Shown in pieces: positions 1 through 6,092 of a stretch of 9,363 bases of DNA. A program made the position numbers and the translations under genes. The notes under the pieces are model-generated. The model searched no databases. It saw nothing but the letters and a program-made list of their open reading frames with translations, and was not told the DNA's origin. Source of the stretch: an uncultured Comamonadaceae bacterium (GTDB taxonomy: Bacteria; Pseudomonadota; Gammaproteobacteria; Burkholderiales; Burkholderiaceae_C); NCBI GenBank assembly GCA_937893415.1, contig CALBWZ010000237.1, positions 1-9,363 on the forward strand. The letters run 5' to 3'. How positions within the stretch are numbered: the stretch's first letter is position 1; each line of letters starts with the position of its first letter.

Positions 1-1062
1 CACAAACATCTTGTCTAGGTCTGTGAGGCTTTGCTTGATTTCACGGTACAGCACGCCTAAAAAACCCAGCGGTATGTAGAGCTGGATCATGAAGGCGTTC
101 ACCATCACCAAGTCACCCAAAGTGAGTGTGCCGTCAACAACGCCTTGCGTGGCTCGCCACAGCATCAACACCAAGGCCGTGGCGATGATGATTTGTTGCC
201 CGGCGTTGAGTGCACTCAATGTGGTTTGGTTCTTAATGCGGATAACACGCAGCTTTTCCAAATTGTCGTTGTAACGTTTGGACTCGAAACCTTCGTTGTT
301 GAAATACTTAACCGTTTCGTAATTAAGCAAGGCATCAATGGCGCGTGAATGCGCGGTCGAGTCGGCCTCATTCATGGCGCGTCTAAACTGCGCGCGCCAC
401 TCGGTTACCACCACCGTGAAGCTGATGTACAGCACCAGCGCAGCCAATGTTATCCACACATAGCCAGAGTCAAATTGCGTGCCCAGCACCGTCAGCACCA
501 TGGCCACCTCGATAAACGTGGGCACAATGCTGTAGAGCGAGTACGAAATAAGCGACTGCACGCTGCGTGTACCTCGCTCAATATCACGGGTCATGCCGCC
601 CGTTTGCCTGGCCAAGTGAAAGCGCAGGCTCAACGCGTGCAAATGCTCAAATACTTGCAAGGCGATGTGGCGGGTAGCCCCTTCTGTGGCCTTGGCAAAA
701 ACCAGCTCGCGCAACTCGGTAAACAATGAGGTAGACAGGCGGAGCAAGCCATAAGCCACCAACAAGCTCACAGGCACCACCAACAGGGCCTGGGCTGTCT
801 CTAATGGCGCGTTGGGGTTGATCGTCATGGCGTCCACCAGCTTTTTGAGCAGCAAGGGCACACTGACGTTGGCCGCTTTAGCGCCCACCATGAATGTCAG
901 CGCAATTAGCACGCGCCACTTGTACTGCCACAAATAAGGCAGCAGTTTTGCCAGTGTTTGCCAGTCAGAACGTGGAGGGGGTGTGGGTGTCGAGGACGCA
1001 GTAGATACAGATGCAGATGCAGCTATTGGGGGTGCTTCTGATGAAGGTGAAGTTTGGCGCAT
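1..1062 (-). CDS. Atm1-type ABC exporter, N-terminal membrane half (partial)
   Basis: The gene starts at ATG 1060-1062 and runs off the left edge, leaving 354 visible codons of a protein that is usually about 600 residues. Residues 1-33 are a Ser/Ala/Thr/Pro-rich tail, and the six-helix ABC exporter membrane domain begins near residue 45. Family marks include TGGMTRDIERGTRSVQ (154-169), the stretch ALLNYETVKYFNNEGFE (244-260), LNAGQQIIIATALVLM (285-300) and TLGDLVMVNAFMIQLYIPL (313-331), followed by YREIKQSLTDLDKMF. These match the Atm1/HMT1 family of mitochondria and proteobacteria. Members export glutathione-linked sulfur or metal species across the inner membrane, using ATP as a homodimer. 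The Walker A, signature and Walker B motifs would lie outside the window and cannot be checked. It is divergent from the YciA-type gene with 68 bases between starts. The family is clear; the exact substrate is not. Confidence 0.9.
   Translation of the reverse strand, partial: MRQTSPSSEAPPIAASASVSTASSTPTPPPRSDWQTLAKLLPYLWQYKWRVLIALTFMVGAKAANVSVPLLLKKLVDAMTINPNAPLETAQALLVVPVSLLVAYGLLRLSTSLFTELRELVFAKATEGATRHIALQVFEHLHALSLRFHLARQTGGMTRDIERGTRSVQSLISYSLYSIVPTFIEVAMVLTVLGTQFDSGYVWITLAALVLYISFTVVVTEWRAQFRRAMNEADSTAHSRAIDALLNYETVKYFNNEGFESKRYNDNLEKLRVIRIKNQTTLSALNAGQQIIIATALVLMLWRATQGVVDGTLTLGDLVMVNAFMIQLYIPLGFLGVLYREIKQSLTDLDKMFV
1003..1022. repeat. Short hexanucleotide repeat (about 3 units of AGATRC)
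   Basis: Three adjacent six-base units (AGATAC, AGATGC, AGATGC) plus AG lie within the 5' end of the ABC exporter gene and encode part of its Ser/Ala/Thr-rich tail. Because the unit is six bases, a gain or loss would change the length of the tail without shifting the frame. It is probably low-complexity coding sequence with no special role. Confidence 0.4.
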
Positions 1063-1130
1063 AAGGCGTATTGTCTGCTATGACCTACACTCATCTTTTG
1101 CTTAAAGACCACACATCAAGGCCTTGCCCC

Positions 1131-1562
1131 ATGAGAGACGATTCAACACAAGACGCACGAGCGGCCAATGGCAACTTGGTGACCCAATTGCCTACCGACC
1201 AAGAACTGGTGCTAAAAGTAATACCCATGCCTGCGGACTGCAACGCCAACGGTGATATTTTTGGCGGCTGGGTGATGGCCCAAGTGGACTTGGCAGGCTC
1301 TGTACTGCCAGCGCGTGTGGTCAGGGGGCGGATAACCACTGTGGCAGTCAAGGAATTTATCTTTAAACAGCCGGTGCGCGTGGGAGATATTTTGAGCTTT
1401 TACGCCCGTATTGTGCGCATTGGCAACACCTCTATCACCGTTGATGTAGCGTGTTTTGCAGAGCGCTTTAGGTCACAAGGCCAGTTTGTAAAAGTCACCC
1501 AAGCCACCCTCACCTACGTGGCTATTGACGACCTAGGCGCTCCTACGAAAATTGTGAAGTAA
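1131..1562 (+). CDS. yciA: YciA-type acyl-CoA thioesterase
   Basis: This 143-residue hotdog-fold protein is predicted to hydrolyse acyl-CoA esters to free acid and CoA in the cytoplasm, with broad chain-length preference as known for YciA. The family signature MPADCNANGDIFGGWVMAQ occupies residues 33-51, and D53, in AQVD, aligns with the catalytic aspartate of Haemophilus YciA (D44). VAVKEFIFKQPVRVGD (71-86) is the second conserved stretch. The frame stays open upstream to a TTG at 1071 and an ATG at 1080. I chose ATG 1131 because it gives a normal family length and has AAGG at 1118-1121, nine bases upstream. The longer starts would add 17-20 residues unlike the family. It is divergent from the Atm1-type gene and convergent with the DsrE-like gene, 35 bases from its stop. 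The C-terminal tail is shorter than in the enterobacterial proteins. Confidence 0.92.
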   Translation: MRDDSTQDARAANGNLVTQLPTDQELVLKVIPMPADCNANGDIFGGWVMAQVDLAGSVLPARVVRGRITTVAVKEFIFKQPVRVGDILSFYARIVRIGNTSITVDVACFAERFRSQGQFVKVTQATLTYVAIDDLGAPTKIVK

Positions 1563-1597
1563 GTTAAAACACCGCTTAAATCCGCTCTTCAGCCAGA

Positions 1598-2074
1598 TTA
1601 CCATGCGATGTAGGCATAGCCTTTTTCTTGGTAGGTCATGAGAGCGGAAGCGCCTACCTCTTCAATACGCGCTTGAGACACCACCCGGTCAGCCCCCCAA
1701 CCCAAGCCCGTTAAGGTGTTGCCGCAAGCCACCAACTCGACCCCGTAGTCGTTGGCAAAGCCAACAATACGCTGCCTGGCCTCAAGCGACACGGGGCGCT
1801 CGGGCTTGGTGGCCAACAAGTGAATGCCCGGGCCAAAGGCCACCACAGCCAGCGCAACGTTGTCACCGTACTTCACCACCATGGCGCGCAAAGACCCCAA
1901 TATATGGTCTATGTACTCGGGGTCAGCGTGGTTGACTTGGTAAACCATTCTGTGCTGAGGCGGGTCGCCCGGAAATCGCAACTCACCACTGGCCGCTTGT
2001 GAGGTTTTAGGCTGAGTAAATACGCCTGCAACAAGCGCCAAGGCAGCTGCCTTTAGACTGTTTCGTTTGTTCAT
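1598..2074 (-). CDS. DsrE/DsrF-like family protein with signal peptide
   Basis: This 158-residue protein has an N-terminal export signal: basic MNKR, a hydrophobic stretch at about 8-19, and a likely cleavage near SQA (25-27). The mature part matches small DsrE-like proteins: VYQVNHADPEY (44-54), VAFGPGIHLLA (78-88), a GVELVACGNTL motif (111-121) with a single cysteine C117, and an ending YQEKGYAYIAW. In this family the cysteine sits where sulfur-relay DsrE/TusD proteins carry persulfide, but most exported single-cysteine members have no established role, and I do not assign one. It lies 55 bases downstream of the YigI-type thioesterase on the same strand, so the two may be cotranscribed. No strong Shine-Dalgarno sequence precedes ATG 2072-2074. 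Confidence 0.82.
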   Translation of the reverse strand: MNKRNSLKAAALALVAGVFTQPKTSQAASGELRFPGDPPQHRMVYQVNHADPEYIDHILGSLRAMVVKYGDNVALAVVAFGPGIHLLATKPERPVSLEARQRIVGFANDYGVELVACGNTLTGLGWGADRVVSQARIEEVGASALMTYQEKGYAYIAW

Positions 2075-2129
2075 GCTGTGATCTGTACTTGTTAATTTTC
2101 CCGCGTTTCTGCCTACCCGAATTTGCCCA

Positions 2130-2609
2130 TCAGGAAACTATGTAAGAGCCGCTACCAGTAGACAACAGTGTGCCATTTTCCGCAAAAAACTCCATACGTG
2201 TGGACGCCACCCGCGAACCCAAGCGCAATACGCTGGCACTGAGCGTGAAGCGCTCACCAATACCGGGGCGCAAATAGTCAATGCGCAAATCAATGGTGCC
2301 AAGCTTGGCAAAGCGCTGCAGTCGTTTGTCTATAGCCTCTTGTTTGTAGCGCGCACCAATGGCGCCCATGACAGCAATGCCACCCATGGCGTCTAGTGCG
2401 GCGCTGATAACCCCGCCATGAATGCGGTTGTACTCAAAATGTCCCACAAATTCAGGGCGCATGGCAATGCTAGCTGTTGCCAGTTCTGGCGAAAGGCTGG
2501 TAATTTTTAAGCCAAGCAAGCTGTTAAATACAATTTTCTCTTCTGAAATGACGCGTACGCCTTCAATAAAATCAGATTCAAGTGTGTCGGCGTTGGTGGG
2601 TGAAGTCAT
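2130..2609 (-). CDS. yigI: YigI-type hotdog thioesterase (PaaI-like family)
   Basis: This 159-residue single hotdog domain belongs to the PaaI/4HBT group and is closest, from memory of the sequence, to Escherichia coli YigI, a medium- to long-chain acyl-CoA thioesterase. Shared marks are RIHGGVISAALDAMGGIAV (62-80), where HGG (64-66) caps the active-site helix and D73 is a candidate catalytic acid. Also shared are LQRFAKLGTIDLRIDYLRPG (97-116), GERF (118-121) and the end GSYIVS. The length is normal for YigI. The start ATG 2607-2609 has no clear Shine-Dalgarno sequence; the preceding bases are A/T-rich. It is the first gene of a possible two-gene unit with the DsrE-like gene. The predicted cytoplasmic role is release of CoA from acyl-CoA, perhaps offsetting the beta-oxidation operon 1.5 kb away. 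The substrate range is inferred. Confidence 0.88.
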   Translation of the reverse strand: MTSPTNADTLESDFIEGVRVISEEKIVFNSLLGLKITSLSPELATASIAMRPEFVGHFEYNRIHGGVISAALDAMGGIAVMGAIGARYKQEAIDKRLQRFAKLGTIDLRIDYLRPGIGERFTLSASVLRLGSRVASTRMEFFAENGTLLSTGSGSYIVS

Positions 2610-2651
2610 AGAAAAGTTGTTGTGTTTTTATTCAGTAAGCCAGTTTAGCGA

Positions 2652-2668
2652 CTGCCCAGCTTGGGCAG
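2652..2668. repeat. Perfect 7-bp inverted repeat, 3-base loop
   Basis: The arms CTGCCCA (2652-2658) and TGGGCAG (2662-2668) flank a GCT loop, 43 bases upstream of the YigI-type start. Neither strand shows a T-run after the stem, so it is not a standard terminator. The position would suit an operator or a leader hairpin of the YigI-type gene. Confidence 0.5.
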
Positions 2669-2689
2669 CCCACCTTGGGGACAGGCACA

Positions 2690-2701
2690 GTGCCATGGCA
2701 C
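2690..2701. repeat. Perfect 12-bp palindrome GTGCCATGGCAC
   Basis: This is an uninterrupted dyad in the intergenic region, 80 bases upstream of the YigI-type start. Palindromes of this size can bind dimeric regulators, but I do not recognise the operator, and a second copy is not seen in the window. Confidence 0.4.
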
Positions 2702-2903
2702 ACAATAAGCCCATACACATAAGTTTTAAAAACAAGGCCTTGGGACACAGCGTTTCCTGTCTATGTTGGCCTCCTCAAAGCGTCGGCATCACCATGCGTT
2801 TGTGTATGGATGGTCTAGCCTTGAGTGGCGGGGACTCTTTGAACGGTCCCTTGGGCATTGTGATGGGCTCGCTGGCAGCCAATAGCTGGCGTCAGTTCAA
2901 CCC

Positions 2904-2919
2904 AAGTGCTTCGGCGCTT
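2904..2919 (+). other. Hairpin with C(UUCG)G tetraloop
   Basis: AAGTGC (2904-2909) pairs with GCGCTT (2914-2919), including one G-T wobble, around a TTCG loop closed by C-G. On the plus strand this is the classic extra-stable cUUCGg tetraloop, which is common in structured RNAs and terminators. The following bases are AAAATAAG, so it is not an intrinsic terminator. It lies 95 bases upstream of the antiporter start, where it could be part of a 5' leader RNA. Confidence 0.5.
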
Positions 2920-2960
2920 AAAATAAGAGGCAGTCAATTTATTGTCTGCGCCATGTTTCT

Positions 2961-2973
2961 GGCTTCGTAAGCC
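2961..2973 (+). other. Small 5-bp hairpin before a T-run upstream of the antiporter
   Basis: GGCTT (2961-2965) pairs with AAGCC (2969-2973) around CGT. Five T residues follow at 2980-2984, six bases after the stem. The stem is short and the T-run is offset, so this is at best a weak terminator or attenuator ahead of the antiporter start. Confidence 0.25.
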
Positions 2974-3014
2974 TCTCACTTTTTATAGCTCACAATCGCA
3001 GCGCGAAATTTCTC

Positions 3015-3989
3015 ATGACTTTGTTTGTTCTGGCATTTGTTGTTGGCTTGGTGCTGCTGGTATTCAGCGCCGATAAGTTTGTTGATGGTGCAGCCGCCAT
3101 TGCCAACCACTACGGTATGCCGCCGCTTCTCGTTGGCATGCTTGTGGTGGGTGTTGGAACCTCTGCCCCAGAAATGGTGGTATCGGCCTTTGCTGCCTTG
3201 CAAGACAATCCCGGACTGGCGCTGGGCAATGCCTACGGCTCTAACATCAGCAACATTGCATTGATTTTGGGTATCACGGCACTGATTAGCCCCATCCCAG
3301 TTCAGTCGCAAGTGTTGCGCCAAGAATTGCCCATACTCACTGGTGTGACCTTGCTCGCTGGCTTCCAGTTGCTGGACGGACACCTCAGCACATTGGATGC
3401 CTGGGTACTGATTGCCACGTTGGCCGCTGTGATGTTTTGGCTGGTGCGACAAAGCATGGCCAACCGTGGTGACGCCCTGTCACAAGCCGCGGTTGATGAG
3501 GCCAGTGAACGCCAAATACCCGCCAAACGAGCATGGCTGTTCCTGATCAGCGGACTGGTGGTGATGATGGCCAGCTCTCGCGCCTTGGTGTGGGGCGCAG
3601 AACATATGGCGAGAGCCCTAGGCGTGAGCGATTTGGTCATTGGCCTGACTGTGGTGGCCATTGGCACCTCGCTGCCAGAATTGGTCTCTAGTGTGGTGGC
3701 CGCACGCAAACAACAACATGCGCTGGCGCTGGGCAATATTTTGGGCTCTAACCTATTCAACACATTGGGCGTTGTAGGCATTGCAGGCGTAATTGCACCG
3801 GCTGCAATTGACCCATCTCTGCTGACGCGGGACTTCCCCGTCATCTTGATACTCACCATCTCACTGTTTGTGGTGGGCATGGGCTTTAAAGGCAAGCCCG
3901 GCAATATCAATCGCCTAGAGGGCTCTGTACTGGTTGGGGCTTACTTTGCCTACTTGACCTACCTGCTCATGACGCTTGTAGTCACTTAA
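3015..3989 (+). CDS. yrbG: YrbG-type calcium/sodium antiporter
   Basis: This 324-residue inner-membrane protein of the CaCA superfamily is predicted to exchange Ca2+ against Na+ or H+. The two inverted alpha repeats, which form the ion sites, are both complete: GTSAPE (48-53) with GNAYGSN (71-77), and GTSLPE (217-222) with GNILGSN (240-246). The acidic residues E53 and E222 are the expected cation ligands. About ten hydrophobic segments are visible, with a polar loop at roughly 148-172 between the halves, and the length is normal for YrbG. ATG 3015 begins directly with the first membrane helix and lacks a good Shine-Dalgarno sequence. The gene stands alone between opposite-strand neighbours, and the lipopolysaccharide genes that follow yrbG in enterobacteria are not adjacent here. 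The physiological ion is not proven for most members. Confidence 0.93.
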   Translation: MTLFVLAFVVGLVLLVFSADKFVDGAAAIANHYGMPPLLVGMLVVGVGTSAPEMVVSAFAALQDNPGLALGNAYGSNISNIALILGITALISPIPVQSQVLRQELPILTGVTLLAGFQLLDGHLSTLDAWVLIATLAAVMFWLVRQSMANRGDALSQAAVDEASERQIPAKRAWLFLISGLVVMMASSRALVWGAEHMARALGVSDLVIGLTVVAIGTSLPELVSSVVAARKQQHALALGNILGSNLFNTLGVVGIAGVIAPAAIDPSLLTRDFPVILILTISLFVVGMGFKGKPGNINRLEGSVLVGAYFAYLTYLLMTLVVT

Positions 3990-4003
3990 ATCTCACTGCA
4001 TAC

Positions 4004-4016
4004 CGCTCACTGAGCG
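4004..4016. repeat. Short 5-bp hairpin CGCTC-ACT-GAGCG
   Basis: This perfect inverted repeat with a three-base loop starts 15 bases after the antiporter stop codon, between convergent genes. No T-run follows on either strand. It may help end transcription together with the larger stem at 4025-4057. Confidence 0.35.
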
Positions 4017-4024
4017 AGCAGATC

Positions 4025-4057
4025 AGGCGGCAAACTTGTTGCCAGGTTATGCCGCCT
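4025..4057. terminator. Candidate bidirectional hairpin between convergent genes
   Basis: AGGCGGCA (4025-4032) and TGCCGCCT (4050-4057) form a perfect, GC-rich 8-bp stem around 17 bases. Inside it, GGCAA (4029-4033) could pair instead with TTGCC (4039-4043). It sits between the stop codons of the antiporter and the isomerase-like gene, where a shared terminator is expected. There is no T-run on either side, so it is not a textbook intrinsic terminator; it may protect 3' ends or act with Rho. Confidence 0.45.
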
Positions 4058-4065
4058 CAGAGACC

Positions 4066-4830
4066 TTACAGCGTTGAAAAGTCAGGTTTGCGCTTGTCCA
4101 TAAACGCGCCGAAAGCCTCTTTGGCTGCAGGTTCGTTGAGCATGCGACCAAACGTTGCACCCTCTTCTTTCATGGCTTGTAAGACTTGCGCTTGTTGGCC
4201 CATCTTCATAAGTCGCTTGGTTTCTACCAACGAGCTCAACGGCTTTTTGGCCATTTTGTGTGCTTGTGCATGGGCATAAGCAGACGCCTCAGACGGGACC
4301 AATACGCGGTTGACCAAGCCCACCTCCAACGCAGCTTCAGCCATAAACGGCTCGCCCATTAACAAGGCCTCGGCGGCACGGTGGTAGCCAAACATGTGTG
4401 GCATTAACAAGCTAGAAGCGCCTTCTGCACACAGGCCTAGGTTGACGAAAGGGGTAGAAAACGCCGCGTTATCGCCGGCATACACCAAGTCGCAGTGCAG
4501 CAGCATGGTGGTGCCTATGCCCACAGCCGGGCCGCACACGCACGCCAACAGCGGCTTGGGGAAGGTGGCAATACCGTTTAAAAAGCGAAATACCGGCGCG
4601 TCGCTGCCAGCTGGGGGCTTGTTGAGAAAGTCTTCAATGTCATTACCAGCACTGAAAATAACCTCGTTGCCTTGTATCACGACAACACGACAAGCCGCAT
4701 CAGCGGACGCAGCCTCGACGGCGTCAGCCATGGCGCTGTACATGTCGGCCGTGATGGCGTTTTTACGCGCCACGCGGTTAATGGTGATGGTGGTTACGCC
4801 AGCTTCACTGGCAATCAAAATATCTGACAT
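4066..4830 (-). CDS. Crotonase-family protein, probably delta3,delta2-enoyl-CoA isomerase
   Basis: This 254-residue cytoplasmic crotonase has both oxyanion-hole segments: SAGNDI (60-65) and GPAVGIG (100-106). Where true enoyl-CoA hydratases carry the first catalytic glutamate in a PE motif, this protein reads TPFVNLGL (126-133). It instead has a glutamate, E136, in the following AEGASS, as in eukaryotic ECI2/Eci1p isomerases. So it more likely shifts cis/trans-3 double bonds to trans-2 during oxidation of unsaturated fatty acids than hydrates enoyl-CoA, although similar proteins are routinely named enoyl-CoA hydratase. The frame opens at TTG 4845, but ATG 4828-4830 is preferred because GGAA at 4840-4843 lies nine bases upstream. 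It is the last gene of the beta-oxidation operon, 32 bases after the thiolase stop. Family membership is certain; the isomerase assignment is inference. Confidence 0.88.
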   Translation of the reverse strand: MSDILIASEAGVTTITINRVARKNAITADMYSAMADAVEAASADAACRVVVIQGNEVIFSAGNDIEDFLNKPPAGSDAPVFRFLNGIATFPKPLLACVCGPAVGIGTTMLLHCDLVYAGDNAAFSTPFVNLGLCAEGASSLLMPHMFGYHRAAEALLMGEPFMAEAALEVGLVNRVLVPSEASAYAHAQAHKMAKKPLSSLVETKRLMKMGQQAQVLQAMKEEGATFGRMLNEPAAKEAFGAFMDKRKPDFSTL

Positions 4831-4862
4831 AAATATAGTTTCCAAATCTAAATGAGGGGGCG

Positions 4863-6068
4863 TTAAACGCGCTCAAAAATACCAGCGGCACCTTGGCCCA
4901 TGCCAACGCACATGGTGACCATGCCGTACTTCAGCTGGTTGCGCTGTAACGCATGTATCACGGTAGCCGATCGAATAGCGCCTGTAGCACCCAATGGGTG
5001 GCCCAAAGCAATGGCACCACCCATGGGGTTGACCTTGGCTGGGTCTAGTCCCAAGGTGTTCATGACAGCCAATGACTGCGCAGCAAAGGCCTCGTTCAGC
5101 TCAATCCAATCCATATCGTCTTGCTTCAAACCAGCCGCTTTAAGTGCGGCAGGTATGGCCTCAATAGGGCCCACACCCATGATGTGCGGCGGCACACCAC
5201 GGCTGGCATAACCTACAAATCTGGCCAGCGGCGTTAAGCCAAAACGCTTGAGAGCAGCCTCACTCACAATCAACAAGGCACCAGCGCCGTCAGAGGTTTG
5301 CGAGCTGTTGCCCGCGGTCACGCTGCCGCGTGCGGCAAACACCGTGCGCAATTTGGCCAAGCCGGCCATGCTGGTGTCTGGGCGCGCACCCTCGTCTATA
5401 TCGACCACTCGCTGCGTAATGCCGACCTCAGCGGTGTCCAAGTTAACGCGACGGTCATACACAGTAACAGGCGTAATTTCGGCCTTGAAGTCACCCGCGG
5501 CCATAGCAGCCATGGCACGTTGGTGAGACTGCAATGCAAACGCGTCTTGCGCCTCTCGGCTGATCTTCCATTGCTGGGCGACCTTTTCAGCGGTTAGGCC
5601 CATGCCATAAGCAATGCCGTAGTCGTCTACGTTGTCTAGGTTGGCAAACACGCTGGGCGACAATGACGGCGCATTGCCCATCATGGGCACCAAGCTCATG
5701 CTCTCCACGCCAGCGGCAATCATCACGTCGGCTTCGCCCACGCGAATACGGTCTGCCGCCATTTGCACAGCGCTTAAACCAGATGCGCAAAAACGGTTGA
5801 CCGTGATACCGCCCACTGATTTAGGCAGTCCTGCCAACACAGTGGCGACGCGCGCAACGTTCAAGCCCTGCTGTGCTTCAGGTATGGCACAGCCAGCAAT
5901 CACATCCTCAATGGCGCTGGGGTCTAAGCCAGGCGCTGCTGCCACGACTTCGCGCAGCACATGCGCCAACAGGTCGTCTGGGCGTGTGTGTAAAAAATAG
6001 CCTTTGTGAGAACGGCCAATGGGCGTGCGTGTTGCCGCAACAATGTAGGCATCTTGAAGTTGTTTCAT
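4863..6068 (-). CDS. Acetyl-CoA C-acyltransferase (3-ketoacyl-CoA thiolase)
   Basis: This 401-residue protein is a complete degradative-type thiolase, predicted to cleave 3-ketoacyl-CoA with CoA into acetyl-CoA and an acyl-CoA two carbons shorter. All catalytic parts are visible: nucleophile C94 in NRFCASGL, the NEAF motif (325-328), H357 in GHPLGATGA, and the second cysteine C387 in CVGMGQGAAG. The conserved VESMS (121-125) and GNSSQTSDGA (253-262) are also present. ATG 6066-6068 is preceded by AGGA (6078-6081) nine bases away. It starts 24 bases after the FadN-like gene, which fits cotranscription and a trifunctional-type functional pairing. The length is typical. Its position after a 3-hydroxyacyl-CoA dehydrogenase favours a FadA/FadI-like role over a biosynthetic acetoacetyl-CoA thiolase, but chain length cannot be read from sequence. 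Confidence 0.95.
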   Translation of the reverse strand: MKQLQDAYIVAATRTPIGRSHKGYFLHTRPDDLLAHVLREVVAAAPGLDPSAIEDVIAGCAIPEAQQGLNVARVATVLAGLPKSVGGITVNRFCASGLSAVQMAADRIRVGEADVMIAAGVESMSLVPMMGNAPSLSPSVFANLDNVDDYGIAYGMGLTAEKVAQQWKISREAQDAFALQSHQRAMAAMAAGDFKAEITPVTVYDRRVNLDTAEVGITQRVVDIDEGARPDTSMAGLAKLRTVFAARGSVTAGNSSQTSDGAGALLIVSEAALKRFGLTPLARFVGYASRGVPPHIMGVGPIEAIPAALKAAGLKQDDMDWIELNEAFAAQSLAVMNTLGLDPAKVNPMGGAIALGHPLGATGAIRSATVIHALQRNQLKYGMVTMCVGMGQGAAGIFERV

Positions 6069-6092
6069 AGTGGTAAGTCCTGTGTGGCCTGT

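Larger units (their letters stand above)
2610..3014. other. Intergenic region, 405 bases, rich in short inverted repeats
   Basis: No convincing gene lies here. It separates the divergent starts of the YigI-type gene and the antiporter, so promoters for both must be within it, but I see no strong -35/-10 pair. Several short perfect inverted repeats are present: 2652-2668, 2690-2701, 2733-2742, 2831-2850, 2904-2919 and 2961-2973. The segment 2680-2685 (GACAGG) can also pair with 2756-2761 (CCTGTC). An open plus-strand reading frame ending at 2970 has no ribosome binding site and no recognisable protein. The region could hold operators, a leader RNA or a small RNA, or simply spacer. Confidence 0.5.

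Noticed and set aside
349..729. Plus-strand frame of 126 codons at the left end
   Set aside because: The opposite strand encodes the conserved Atm1-type membrane domain through the whole stretch, so this frame is a shadow.
1071..1130. Upstream TTG/ATG starts extending the YciA-type protein by 17-20 residues
   Set aside because: The added residues do not resemble the family and neither start has a Shine-Dalgarno sequence; ATG 1131 gives a normal length.
2794..2970. Plus-strand open frame of 58 codons from ATG 2794 in the intergenic region
   Set aside because: It has no ribosome binding site and no recognisable motif, and the frame extends upstream into the antisense of the YigI-type gene, so it looks like chance.
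2984..2989. TATAGC as a -10 box for the antiporter
   Set aside because: No acceptable -35 hexamer lies 16-18 bases upstream, so the match is too weak to call a promoter.
5632..6000. Long plus-strand frame of 122 codons opposite the thiolase gene
   Set aside because: It is antisense to a complete, well-conserved thiolase; its protein is low-complexity and resembles no family. The same applies to other long antisense frames opposite the FadN-like, antiporter and crotonase genes.
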